DNA of 64,000 nt from Pararobbsia alpina_A. GTDB lineage: Bacteria > Pseudomonadota > Gammaproteobacteria > Burkholderiales > Burkholderiaceae. Shown here in pieces: positions 51,249 through 58,608 of the stretch. Below the pieces are notes generated by a model. That model searched no databases, was not told the origin of the DNA, and saw only the letters and a list, made by a program, of their open reading frames with translations. Each line of letters opens with the position of its first letter. The stretch's first letter is position 1. A program made the translations under genes and the position numbers. The stretch is from positions 1,302,001 through 1,366,000 of the forward strand of contig NZ_OZ221288.1 in the NCBI RefSeq assembly GCF_965118125.1, in the 5' to 3' direction.

Positions 51249-52043
51249 TCACACGTCCTGCCGCTGTGCATCGGGTATCAGATGCGCGGTGGCCTCGTGC
51301 TCAGTTCGCAGATAAAGCGCGGTCGCGATGGGCTGCCGCATCTCTTCGAGAATGTGACCAACCAGGCCCACGGAACGCGCAGCCACCGCCAGCCCGCGGC
51401 AGATCTGCCATGGGATGCCCATCTCGGAGGCCACAGCGGCCATCGCACCCGTGACATTCACAGGCAACGCGCGTTTAAGCGTGGCCTCGGCTTCACGCCC
51501 GATCGCCGTCATGAGCCGGATATAGGGGCCGTCGTAACCCGTCTCTTGCGCGACCTTGAACAAGGCCGGGGCGCGTGGATCGATCGGCTTGTGAAACGGA
51601 TGGCCAATGCCCGGCAGGATCTCCTTGCGTGCCCGGTAGTCGGCGACGATCTCTGTCGCAAGTGTGTCGATATCCGGCACGTTTTTCGGGTCAGGCAACG
51701 ATGCCTGCAGCAGCCGTGCCGCGTTGTCGAGCGAGCCTACAAATACGGAACCCAGCCCAAGCAGTCCCGCGGCGACACCCGCCTGCACGGCTTCAGGCGC
51801 GCCCGCGTAGGTCATGCGCGTCGCCAGCGATGAGGGTGTGATGCCATGCTCGACGAGAATCACCATCATCGCGTTGAACATGCGCAGCTCGCGTTCTTCC
51901 GGCAGACGGCCGAACCATTGCAGAAACGCCATCTGGCCAAAGTCAATCTTGCCGACGATTTCTTCGCACAAGTCCAGGCCATGCACGACAACCTGTGTCG
52001 GCGTTGCCCATGCGATATCCGAGCGAATTTCAACGTGCTTCAT
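51249..52043 (-). CDS. Citryl-CoA lyase-like protein (citrate synthase fold)
   Basis: A 264-residue short citrate-synthase-fold protein, like the CCL module of ATP-citrate lyase. It has the CS-type GIGHPFHKPIDPRAPA (about 145-160) but no His at the first citrate-synthase catalytic position (GSVFVGSLDNA), as in citryl-CoA lyases. The usual Asp of NVDG is Thr198 (NVTG), so the mechanism may be altered. It likely splits a 3-hydroxy-acyl-CoA by retro-aldol/Claisen chemistry into acetyl-CoA and a keto acid. It overlaps the CoA ligase gene by 14 nt. Confidence 0.87.
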   Translation of the reverse strand: MKHVEIRSDIAWATPTQVVVHGLDLCEEIVGKIDFGQMAFLQWFGRLPEERELRMFNAMMVILVEHGITPSSLATRMTYAGAPEAVQAGVAAGLLGLGSVFVGSLDNAARLLQASLPDPKNVPDIDTLATEIVADYRARKEILPGIGHPFHKPIDPRAPALFKVAQETGYDGPYIRLMTAIGREAEATLKRALPVNVTGAMAAVASEMGIPWQICRGLAVAARSVGLVGHILEEMRQPIATALYLRTEHEATAHLIPDAQRQDV

Positions 52044-53607
52044 GATTGATTTCCCGTGTTGCAGATGCAGATGCGGTTTCAGATGCAGTCGGAACAAGAC
52101 CCAGATACTGCGAAGCCATCTCACGCAAGACATTCCGCAGAACCTTGACGCCGTTCGGACCGTCACGCTCCGGAAACGCATCGATTGGCACGATGCGCCG
52201 CGGCACCTTGAAGCCCGCGATGCCTTCTTTGCAGTAGGCGAGAAGTTCGCTTTCCGTTGCCGGGGTCGTCGAATGGCGAATAAAGGCCACGGCGACATCG
52301 CCCTCGCCCTCGACATGAACGCCGACGACTTGTGCGCCAAGCACGCCCGAATGCCGCGCTAAAAACGTTTCAATTTCGGCAGGATCGACGAGATAGCCGC
52401 GTAACCGCAGGCTGTCGCGAATGCGACCGACATAGCAGAACGCGCCGCCATCGGCGTACGCCAGATCGCCCGTCTTGAACCATCCATCCGAAGTAAATGC
52501 CTTGGCCGTCGCCTCGGGGTTGTTGAGGTAGCCGGCCATGACGTTATAGCCGCGCAACTGCAATTCACCCTGTTGCCGATCAGGCAATACGACGTCGGTT
52601 TGTGGATCCACGATCCGGAATGCCATCTCGCTCGAGATCGGCGTTCCGCCGGGGATGCCGCGCTGGTCAACGCTGTCGTTGGCGTCACGCATCGCCGCCA
52701 TCGCAAAGCATTCCGACATGCCGTACAAGGCGGCGAGGCGCACGCCCCATGCGGTCCAAGCCTTGTCGATCACTCGCTGGCCCAATCCCGCATATTCGGG
52801 AAATGCGCCGCGGCGCCACGTGGCCAACGAGTGAGAACTGGCGTTAAGCACCCTGTCCATCATCGCGTCCGGTCCAAAGAAATGCGTGACGCCATGCCGC
52901 TCGATCGCGGCCGCCGCGGCATCCGCCTTGAACACCGGCATCAGCACGCACGATGCATTCGCAGCGAGCCCTGCGATCGCCTGCACAAACCCCAGCACGC
53001 CATAGAGCGGCAATGCGCACAGCACGATGTTTCCGGCTTGCATGTCATTGATGCGTGCGACATTGCGTGCATGACGCGCGATACCGCCAGCGGTGTGAGC
53101 AGCAAGCTTCGGCTGGCCTGTCGTGCCCGACGTCATGAACGTGCAGAGCAGGTCGGTCTCGCGTCCGTCCCAAACCGGATACGGTTCAAGTGACGACCAC
53201 TCGAAACGATCGAAGTCCGGCACTTCGACCACATGCTGCAATACGTCGACGCTGGCCTTGATCTCATGCGCTGCCGCCGCATAGTCGAAGTCGAGGAAGC
53301 TGTGCGGCGTAATCAAGACGCTTGTCCTGGCGGTCTTGACGACGTGCAGTGCCTCCTGAAGCCTGAAACGCGTACTGACGGGAATCATCAGCGCGCCCAG
53401 TTGCGACGCTGCAAAGAACAGCTGCATCCATACCGGGCCGTCCGGCAGCCACACGGCGAATGCGTCGCCACGCCGAATACCGAGGCTGCGCAGGAAGGTC
53501 GCCGCGCGCCGGCCCGCGAGCGCGAGTTCCCCGCGCGTGAAGTCGCGCTCGCCGTGGTAGAGCGCGACCGACCCGGCGTCGCCTGATTCGAGCAGGTCAA
53601 ACGCCAT
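52030..53607 (-). CDS. AMP-dependent acyl-CoA synthetase (CoA ligase)
   Basis: A 525-residue adenylate-forming enzyme activating a carboxylic acid to its CoA thioester. The P-loop motif is TSGTTGQPKLAAH (about residues 163-175), with YGMSECFAM, the hinge DGWFKTGDLAY, GYNVMAGYLNNPEAT and the C-terminal catalytic Lys near NGVKVLRNVLR. ATG 53607 has GGGAGG upstream and overlaps the acyl-CoA dehydrogenase stop by 11 nt. Substrate not deducible from sequence; pathway logic suggests a branched or tricarboxylic acid. Confidence 0.92.
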   Translation of the reverse strand: MAFDLLESGDAGSVALYHGERDFTRGELALAGRRAATFLRSLGIRRGDAFAVWLPDGPVWMQLFFAASQLGALMIPVSTRFRLQEALHVVKTARTSVLITPHSFLDFDYAAAAHEIKASVDVLQHVVEVPDFDRFEWSSLEPYPVWDGRETDLLCTFMTSGTTGQPKLAAHTAGGIARHARNVARINDMQAGNIVLCALPLYGVLGFVQAIAGLAANASCVLMPVFKADAAAAAIERHGVTHFFGPDAMMDRVLNASSHSLATWRRGAFPEYAGLGQRVIDKAWTAWGVRLAALYGMSECFAMAAMRDANDSVDQRGIPGGTPISSEMAFRIVDPQTDVVLPDRQQGELQLRGYNVMAGYLNNPEATAKAFTSDGWFKTGDLAYADGGAFCYVGRIRDSLRLRGYLVDPAEIETFLARHSGVLGAQVVGVHVEGEGDVAVAFIRHSTTPATESELLAYCKEGIAGFKVPRRIVPIDAFPERDGPNGVKVLRNVLREMASQYLGLVPTASETASASATREINHEAR

Positions 53608-54760
53608 GACGGCCTCCCGCCTGAGCGAGCGCGGCGCGTGCAATCTGGATGCGCTGCATTTCCGAGGTGCCTTCGCCGATACGAAACGCACGGGCGTCGC
53701 GGTAAAAGCGCTCGACCGGAAGCTCGGTCATATACCCCATGCCGCCAAATATCTGCAGCACGCGATCGGTGACACGGCATCCCATCTCGCTCGCGTAAAG
53801 CTTGGCCCGGCAGGCCGCGACGTGGGCCTGCGAATCGTCTCGCTCGATCATTTCCGCTGCCACGCGAATCAGCTCGCGCGCCGCTTCGATTTCGACATCG
53901 TTGTCAGCCACCATGAACTGCACGGCCTGATGCTGAGCGAGGTTCGCACCAAAGGCCTTGCGTTCGAGCGCGTACTCGCAGGCCATGGTTTGCGCTCGCG
54001 AAGACAACCCGAGCGAGCGGCTCGCAGAGAGCAGACGATCGTGATTGATCGAGCGCATCATGCCGAGGAAGCCCGCGTGCGGCGCACCGAGCACATCTTC
54101 ATCCGGCACGAAGCAGTTCTCGAGCGTAAAGCCGTTCAGGTGGTAACCGCGCCAACCCATCTTGCGATAGCGCGTCATGCCGACAAGGCCCGGGCTGTTG
54201 CGATGAACGATAAACGTCGTGAGCTTGCTCTTGAGCGACGCCGTCGGATCGGTCACCGCCAGCACGATGATGTAGTCCGCTGTTTCAGCATGGGAGATGA
54301 AGTGCTTGCTGCCGTTCAGCAGCCAGCCGCCTTCGACTTTCTCGGCACGCGTGCGCAGACCACTGAGGTCCGAGCCTGCATTCGGCTCCGTCAATGCATA
54401 CGTCACCGTCTGCTGCCCGGCCAGAATGCCCGGCAGCAAGTCGGCGCGCTGGCGCTCGTCCATCTGCGTCAACTGCAGCGGCAGATGACCAAACACTTCG
54501 CTGAGCGGCACCGACGTGTAGGTGAGCTCTTCGAGTATGGCCAGCTTCGCCGCCGCCGAAAGGCCCGGTCCGCCAACGCTTTCAGGCAGATTGAACCCAT
54601 ACAGGCCGAGCGCCGCGACCTCGGCGCGCAATTGCGCGAGGAGATCGAGACTGACATCGTCGTCGGTTTCGATCTGCTGCTCGAGCGGCACAAGCCGCGT
54701 ACGCACGAACCGGCGCGCCGTTTCGCGAATCATGGACACTTCGTTATCGATTTGGGTCAT
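53597..54760 (-). CDS. Acyl-CoA dehydrogenase
   Basis: A 387-residue FAD enzyme desaturating an acyl-CoA. Signature stretches: YALTEPNAGSDLSGLRT and WLLNGSKHFISHAETAD (FAD/substrate), RKAFGANLAQHQAVQF, IFGGMGYMTELPVERFYRDA and the C-terminal base Glu in FRIGEGTSEMQR. ATG 54760 follows GTGAGAG; GTG 54769 is an alternative. First gene of the operon, with an AAATCGATTTCG operator just upstream of the start. Electrons go to ETF; no etf genes are nearby. Confidence 0.93.
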   Translation of the reverse strand: MTQIDNEVSMIRETARRFVRTRLVPLEQQIETDDDVSLDLLAQLRAEVAALGLYGFNLPESVGGPGLSAAAKLAILEELTYTSVPLSEVFGHLPLQLTQMDERQRADLLPGILAGQQTVTYALTEPNAGSDLSGLRTRAEKVEGGWLLNGSKHFISHAETADYIIVLAVTDPTASLKSKLTTFIVHRNSPGLVGMTRYRKMGWRGYHLNGFTLENCFVPDEDVLGAPHAGFLGMMRSINHDRLLSASRSLGLSSRAQTMACEYALERKAFGANLAQHQAVQFMVADNDVEIEAARELIRVAAEMIERDDSQAHVAACRAKLYASEMGCRVTDRVLQIFGGMGYMTELPVERFYRDARAFRIGEGTSEMQRIQIARAALAQAGGRHGV

Positions 54761-54775
54761 TGCTCTCACCGTGTT

Positions 54776-54857
54776 CGAAATCGATTTCGTGAATAAATAA
54801 TTGCACCGCTGAACAAGGCTGTCAACCTTGTTTGTGAAATGGTCTAAATCGTTTTCG
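54776..54857. promoter_or_regulatory. Two LacI-type operators upstream of the acyl-CoA dehydrogenase operon
   Basis: CGAAATCGATTTCG (54776-54789) is a perfect palindrome centred on CG, as LacI-family operators are. AAATCGTTTTCG (54846-54857) is a second site about 70 bp away. The same motif occurs four more times between 56095 and 56410 around the divergent LacI gene. Confidence 0.75.
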
Positions 54858-54900
54858 TAAAAAGTCGCAGGCCGGACCTGAAATCTCGCGTGGCCCGCAC

Positions 54901-55593
54901 TCAGACCGTGGGACGCAACATCTCGAACATCTCGCCGACTTCGACGTAGTCGCCGCGGTAGCCCGCTCGCAGGATCGGCTGTGCCGCGCGTGTGTCGAAC
55001 AGGCCGTCCTTGAGGAAGACGTTCCGGATGTGCACGCCGACGACCTGCCCGAGCACGAGCCAGTTGTCAGTCAACGCGCCATCGAGATTCGTCAGCTGGG
55101 TGACCTGCAATAGCTTGCATTCAAAGGCTGCCGGCGATTCGCCGACTCGAGGCACCGACACTTTTCTCCCCGCCACGGGTGTCAGCCCCGCCAGCGCGAA
55201 CTCGTCGACCTCGGGCGCAACGCGCGCGGAAGTCAGGTTCATGGGCTCGGCCAGCGAGCGTGACGCCAGGTTCCAGACGAACTCCCCCGTTTGCTCAATA
55301 TTGCTGAGGCTGTCCTTGCGTCCCTCGCTACAAAAGCCGATCACCGGAGGCATCGACGCAAATGCGCCGAAAAAGCTATACGGCGCGAGGTTCAAGGCAC
55401 CGCTCGGCGCGCGCGTCGAAATCCAGCCGATCAGGCGCGGCGCGACGATCGCCTTGAATGGATCGTGCGGCAAACCGTGCCCCACGGCCGGATCGTAAAA
55501 CGTGACCGATCCATCGACGCCGCGCGTATCGACGTCCGATCCGGTGCCCGCGCGTCGTTCCTTGATGTCGTTTTCTTCATACGCGCATGTCAT
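54901..55593 (-). CDS. Flavin reductase-like (FMN-binding split barrel) protein
   Basis: A 230-residue flavoprotein of the flavin-reductase domain family. RLIGWISTRAPSGALNLAPY and SFFGAFASMPPVIGF form the flavin site and GEFVWNLASRSLAEPMN follows. It may supply reduced FMN to a monooxygenase or reduce a substrate directly. ATG 55593 has GGAGGA upstream. It forms a two-gene unit with ridA (47-nt gap) controlled from the LacI operator at 56095; no monooxygenase gene is in the window. Confidence 0.9.
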   Translation of the reverse strand: MTCAYEENDIKERRAGTGSDVDTRGVDGSVTFYDPAVGHGLPHDPFKAIVAPRLIGWISTRAPSGALNLAPYSFFGAFASMPPVIGFCSEGRKDSLSNIEQTGEFVWNLASRSLAEPMNLTSARVAPEVDEFALAGLTPVAGRKVSVPRVGESPAAFECKLLQVTQLTNLDGALTDNWLVLGQVVGVHIRNVFLKDGLFDTRAAQPILRAGYRGDYVEVGEMFEMLRPTV

Positions 55594-55640
55594 ATGCGTT
55601 CCTCCGATGCCTGAACTCGTCGACCGAACCCAACAACACG

Positions 55641-56063
55641 CTAAACGGCGGTGCTTCGCCCGGGTGTCGAATCGTTGCAAAGCGCAATCGCGCTGATCTC
55701 GACCAGCGCACCGTAGTGAAGCTGCGCACAGGGCACGACGGTTCGCGCAGGGGCCGGGCTTCCGACAAAAGCCTGGTAGAGCTCGTTGACCCGCGGCCAC
55801 AGACCGATGTCCGATACATAGACCTGCACGCTCACCAGCTTGTCGACGTCGCTGCCCGCGGCGAGCAGAATTTCGCGCACGTTGGAAAGCGCCTGGTTGA
55901 CCTGTGCGTCGATCCCTTCCGGAATCGCGGTACCGCCCTCGGTCGTCAACGGCAGTTGCCCGGATACGAAAACAAAGCCGTTGGCCTTGGTCGCCTGACT
56001 GTAGTGGCCCCTTGGCAGTGGAGCCTTCGACGTTTCGATGTGGTCTATCAAGGTGTTCACCAT
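55641..56063 (-). CDS. RidA/YjgF family enamine-imine deaminase
   Basis: A 140-residue RidA protein. The catalytic Arg is in SPAPARTVVPCAQL, with Glu in LVEISAIAL and the N-terminal GHYSQATKANGFVFVSGQLP typical of the trimeric family. RidA hydrolyses reactive enamines or imines made by PLP enzymes; some subfamilies serve in specific catabolic operons. ATG 56063. Directly behind a perfect 18-bp LacI operator and upstream of the flavin reductase gene, so probably specialised for the LacI-controlled pathway. Confidence 0.93.
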   Translation of the reverse strand: MVNTLIDHIETSKAPLPRGHYSQATKANGFVFVSGQLPLTTEGGTAIPEGIDAQVNQALSNVREILLAAGSDVDKLVSVQVYVSDIGLWPRVNELYQAFVGSPAPARTVVPCAQLHYGALVEISAIALCNDSTPGRSTAV

Positions 56064-56450
56064 GGATTGACGTGGTTGAACGAGAATTCCCTCGTTCGAA
56101 ATCGATTTCGAATGCAAGATAGCAGCCGAAATCACGGATGACAAGCGACGCAGACGCGGTATCGAAATCGTTTTACGACCGAATGAGAACACACCGCACC
56201 CACCCCGAAGCGATTGCTGGCGGCGTCTTGTCGGACACACGAAACGTATTGGATACGCATGTCGGGTGTGTCGTGCCTCAGGGTAAACACCCAAGAAAAA
56301 CATGACTCCCGGGCTCAAAGACCCTACTCCGAAAACGTTTTTCAAATCATTGAACCGGAGTAGTCTCGCGTCAGTCGGAGCGTCGTAGAATGCGAAAAAA
56401 TCGTTTTCGATCTCTCCTCGAACGCATTCGCTCTCAGGAGACATGCCACC
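56064..56450. promoter_or_regulatory. Divergent control region of ridA and the LacI gene with four operators
   Basis: A 387-nt region. TTCGAAATCGATTTCGAA (56095-56112) is a perfect 18-bp palindrome near the ridA start. TCGAAATCGTTTTACGA (56162-56178), AAAACGTTTT (56332-56341, perfect) and CGAAAAAATCGTTTTCGA (56393-56410) follow. All are CG-centred with AAA/TTT arms. The last site is 40 nt before the lacI-type start, indicating autoregulation. Confidence 0.78.
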
Positions 56451-57527
56451 ATGAACATTCAAGAACTCGCCGCCACGCTCAAGCTTTCCGTGAGCACGGT
56501 TTCGAAAGCGCTGAACGGCAGGGAAGACGTCAGCGCTGAAACACGCCAGCGTGTGGTCGAGGCTGCTGAACGCCTCAGTTTTTCGCCCGACCCGGCCGCG
56601 CGTCGCTTGCGCCGCCAGTCCGCCGATACGGTTGCGTTCGTCGTATCGGCGCCGCAGACCTCATTCGCCCACCCGTTTTTCCTCGACATGCTGATGGGGA
56701 TCAACGAAGCGATGGACAACAGCGGGCTGTCTGTCATCGTGGCTTCCGCGCGAAGCGTCGAATCGGAAATCGACGTGTTCAAGCGATTAATCGAGCGACA
56801 GCGCGTCGATGCACTGCTGTTCGGCAGGACTCGCCGGCAGGATGAACGGATCGAATACTTGCTTGAACGTGACATTCCCTTCGTCGCCTTCGGCCGAAGC
56901 GAGACCTCGAGCGAATTCGCGTACGTCGATATCGACCACCAGATCGTCGGACGTGCGGGGTGCGCACGCTTTAGTTCATTGGGGCATCGGCGCATCGCGC
57001 TCGTACACGCGCCCGAGTTCCTGATGTTCAGTCATCTCGAACGCCAGGGCTACAAAGAGGCATTGCGCGCCGCGGGCATTCCCTTCGACAAGACCTTGTG
57101 TGTCGAGACCGCGATTTCCGAAGAGGGCGGAGCCGAAGCGGCCCGACGGTTGCTCGAGCTGCCCGAACCGCCGACCGCGATCGTCTGCGGACACGATCTG
57201 CTTGCAATGGGGGTACTTCGCGGCATCGCAGAGACAGGCCGTGTGCCCGGCCGCGATATCGGCGTGATCGGCGGCGACAACCATCCGATCGGACGCTACG
57301 TGCAACCTGCGCTCACGACGTTCAGCGCCGAAACGCATCGCGCGGGCAAGCGCATGTCGGAGATGCTGCTCGAGCGGATCAACGGCCGGCCGGGAAAAGC
57401 GTTGCAGGAAGTATGGGCACCGGAACTGATCATTCGCGCGTCCGATGGGCCCCATGTCACCTCAACGCGGGATGCAATCGAAGACAAGACAAGCGCGCCA
57501 AAGCGCGCGCGCGCCGCGAGAACGTAG
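56451..57527 (+). CDS. LacI family regulator of the CoA-ester pathway
   Basis: A 358-residue LacI protein. The helix-turn-helix is NIQELAATLKLSVSTVSKAL (2-21), with the hinge AARRLRRQ (about 49-56), and the effector domain spans about 62-335 (GHDLLAMGVLRGIAETGRVP, GDNHPIGRYVQPALTTF). A basic Lys/Arg/Ala tail ends it. ATG 56451 has AGGAG 10 nt upstream. It is divergent from ridA/flavin reductase, and the same operator motif precedes the acyl-CoA dehydrogenase operon, so it likely controls both units. Effector unknown. Confidence 0.92.
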   Translation: MNIQELAATLKLSVSTVSKALNGREDVSAETRQRVVEAAERLSFSPDPAARRLRRQSADTVAFVVSAPQTSFAHPFFLDMLMGINEAMDNSGLSVIVASARSVESEIDVFKRLIERQRVDALLFGRTRRQDERIEYLLERDIPFVAFGRSETSSEFAYVDIDHQIVGRAGCARFSSLGHRRIALVHAPEFLMFSHLERQGYKEALRAAGIPFDKTLCVETAISEEGGAEAARRLLELPEPPTAIVCGHDLLAMGVLRGIAETGRVPGRDIGVIGGDNHPIGRYVQPALTTFSAETHRAGKRMSEMLLERINGRPGKALQEVWAPELIIRASDGPHVTSTRDAIEDKTSAPKRARAART

Positions 57528-57541
57528 CAGCAGGAAAGGGC

Positions 57542-57560
57542 CCGGGGGACGCTCCCCCGG
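57542..57560. terminator. Hairpin downstream of the LacI gene
   Basis: CCGGGGGA (57542-57549) and TCCCCCGG (57553-57560) form a perfect 8-bp GC-rich stem with a 3-nt loop 15 nt after the stop. Only a short pyrimidine tract follows. The rest of the gap to 57749 is low-complexity with no feature. Confidence 0.5.
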
Positions 57561-57749
57561 CATTGCCCTCCTCCCTTCTTCAAACTCGGTCAGGCCTCGT
57601 CGCCGCGGCCCGGTCGCCTTGGCTTAGTCGTCTCGGCCTCGTCGCGTTCGCACGGTCGGCTCCGACTCATCATCGTGGCAACATCGCCGCAGCCTCTTCG
57701 CCCTCGCCTGGTCTCCTCGACGCAACCCCGCTGCGACGTTGCTTCGCGC

Positions 57750-58523
57750 TCAATCGCCTTCCATATCCGAGTTGGCATCGTTGCGCACAAACCCCGCATC
57801 GTGCATCTCGAACGTATCGTGCGGGATCGGGCCGCGATCGACGGCCGTGACGCGCCACACCAGCCCCGTGTGTTCCGACCAGATCATCAACGGCAAACGA
57901 TCGTGGTCGCTCCAGCAGATGCGATGGGTGTCGGCACTTTGCGCGAGTGCGTACCAATGGCACGCACCGATCGGCGCCGGCGCCCCCTCGGGCGCATGGC
58001 TCGCGTTCAACCGGTAGTCCCCGACCGGATGACGCAAGCCATGCGCAAGATCGAACCAACCACTGAAGTGCCCGAGCCGGATCAGGTTATTGCGGTCGAT
58101 ACGCGTCGTGATGCGCTTGCGGTAGTCGACGACGACCATCTGATACTCGCCCGGATCCTGATCGTCGCGTACCACGTAGGAGTCGAGCGCATCGTCGGTG
58201 CGGCGACGCAAGCGCGATTGCCCGTCGCGCCAGACTTCGAGCGTATGCGGACCATCGGCGCCGACGTACGACACGCGATAGTGAAGCGCGGGCGGTTCGC
58301 CTTCGAACGGGAACGCCCGATCAAAGGGCGACTTGCCCGAGGCTTGGGTCGCGACTTTGCCCGCAACCTTAACCGGACCGGCACCGTGCGCAGCGGACTG
58401 GATAGTCCCGCCAGCCCCCGCAGACGCATCGCTTCTGTCGACGCTCGAAGTCGCCGCCTGCGCGACGCCGAGCCACAGCGCCGACGTCGCGAGCACCGCA
58501 CACGCAACGCGACCCATCCCCAT
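57750..58523 (-). CDS. Secreted protein of unknown function
   Basis: A predicted 257-residue exported protein. The signal peptide (MGMGRVACAVLATSALWLGVAQA/ATS region) is followed by a Ser/Ala/Gly-rich linker to about residue 75. A beta-rich domain contains ALHYRVSYVGADGPHTLEVW, then SYVVRDDQDPGEYQMVVVDY and WYALAQSADTHRICWSDHDR, as in uncharacterised lipid-binding-like periplasmic proteins. ATG 58523 or 58517. It follows the phosphodiesterase gene by 85 nt on the same strand and may be co-expressed with it. Confidence 0.75.
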   Translation of the reverse strand: MGMGRVACAVLATSALWLGVAQAATSSVDRSDASAGAGGTIQSAAHGAGPVKVAGKVATQASGKSPFDRAFPFEGEPPALHYRVSYVGADGPHTLEVWRDGQSRLRRRTDDALDSYVVRDDQDPGEYQMVVVDYRKRITTRIDRNNLIRLGHFSGWFDLAHGLRHPVGDYRLNASHAPEGAPAPIGACHWYALAQSADTHRICWSDHDRLPLMIWSEHTGLVWRVTAVDRGPIPHDTFEMHDAGFVRNDANSDMEGD

Positions 58524-58608
58524 GGGCAAGCGTGCGTGCGCGTCGACCTGCTTGTTGATCACCGCCCGATGAACGGCACGCACGGCATATACGGCATGCG
58601 CAGCCGGC

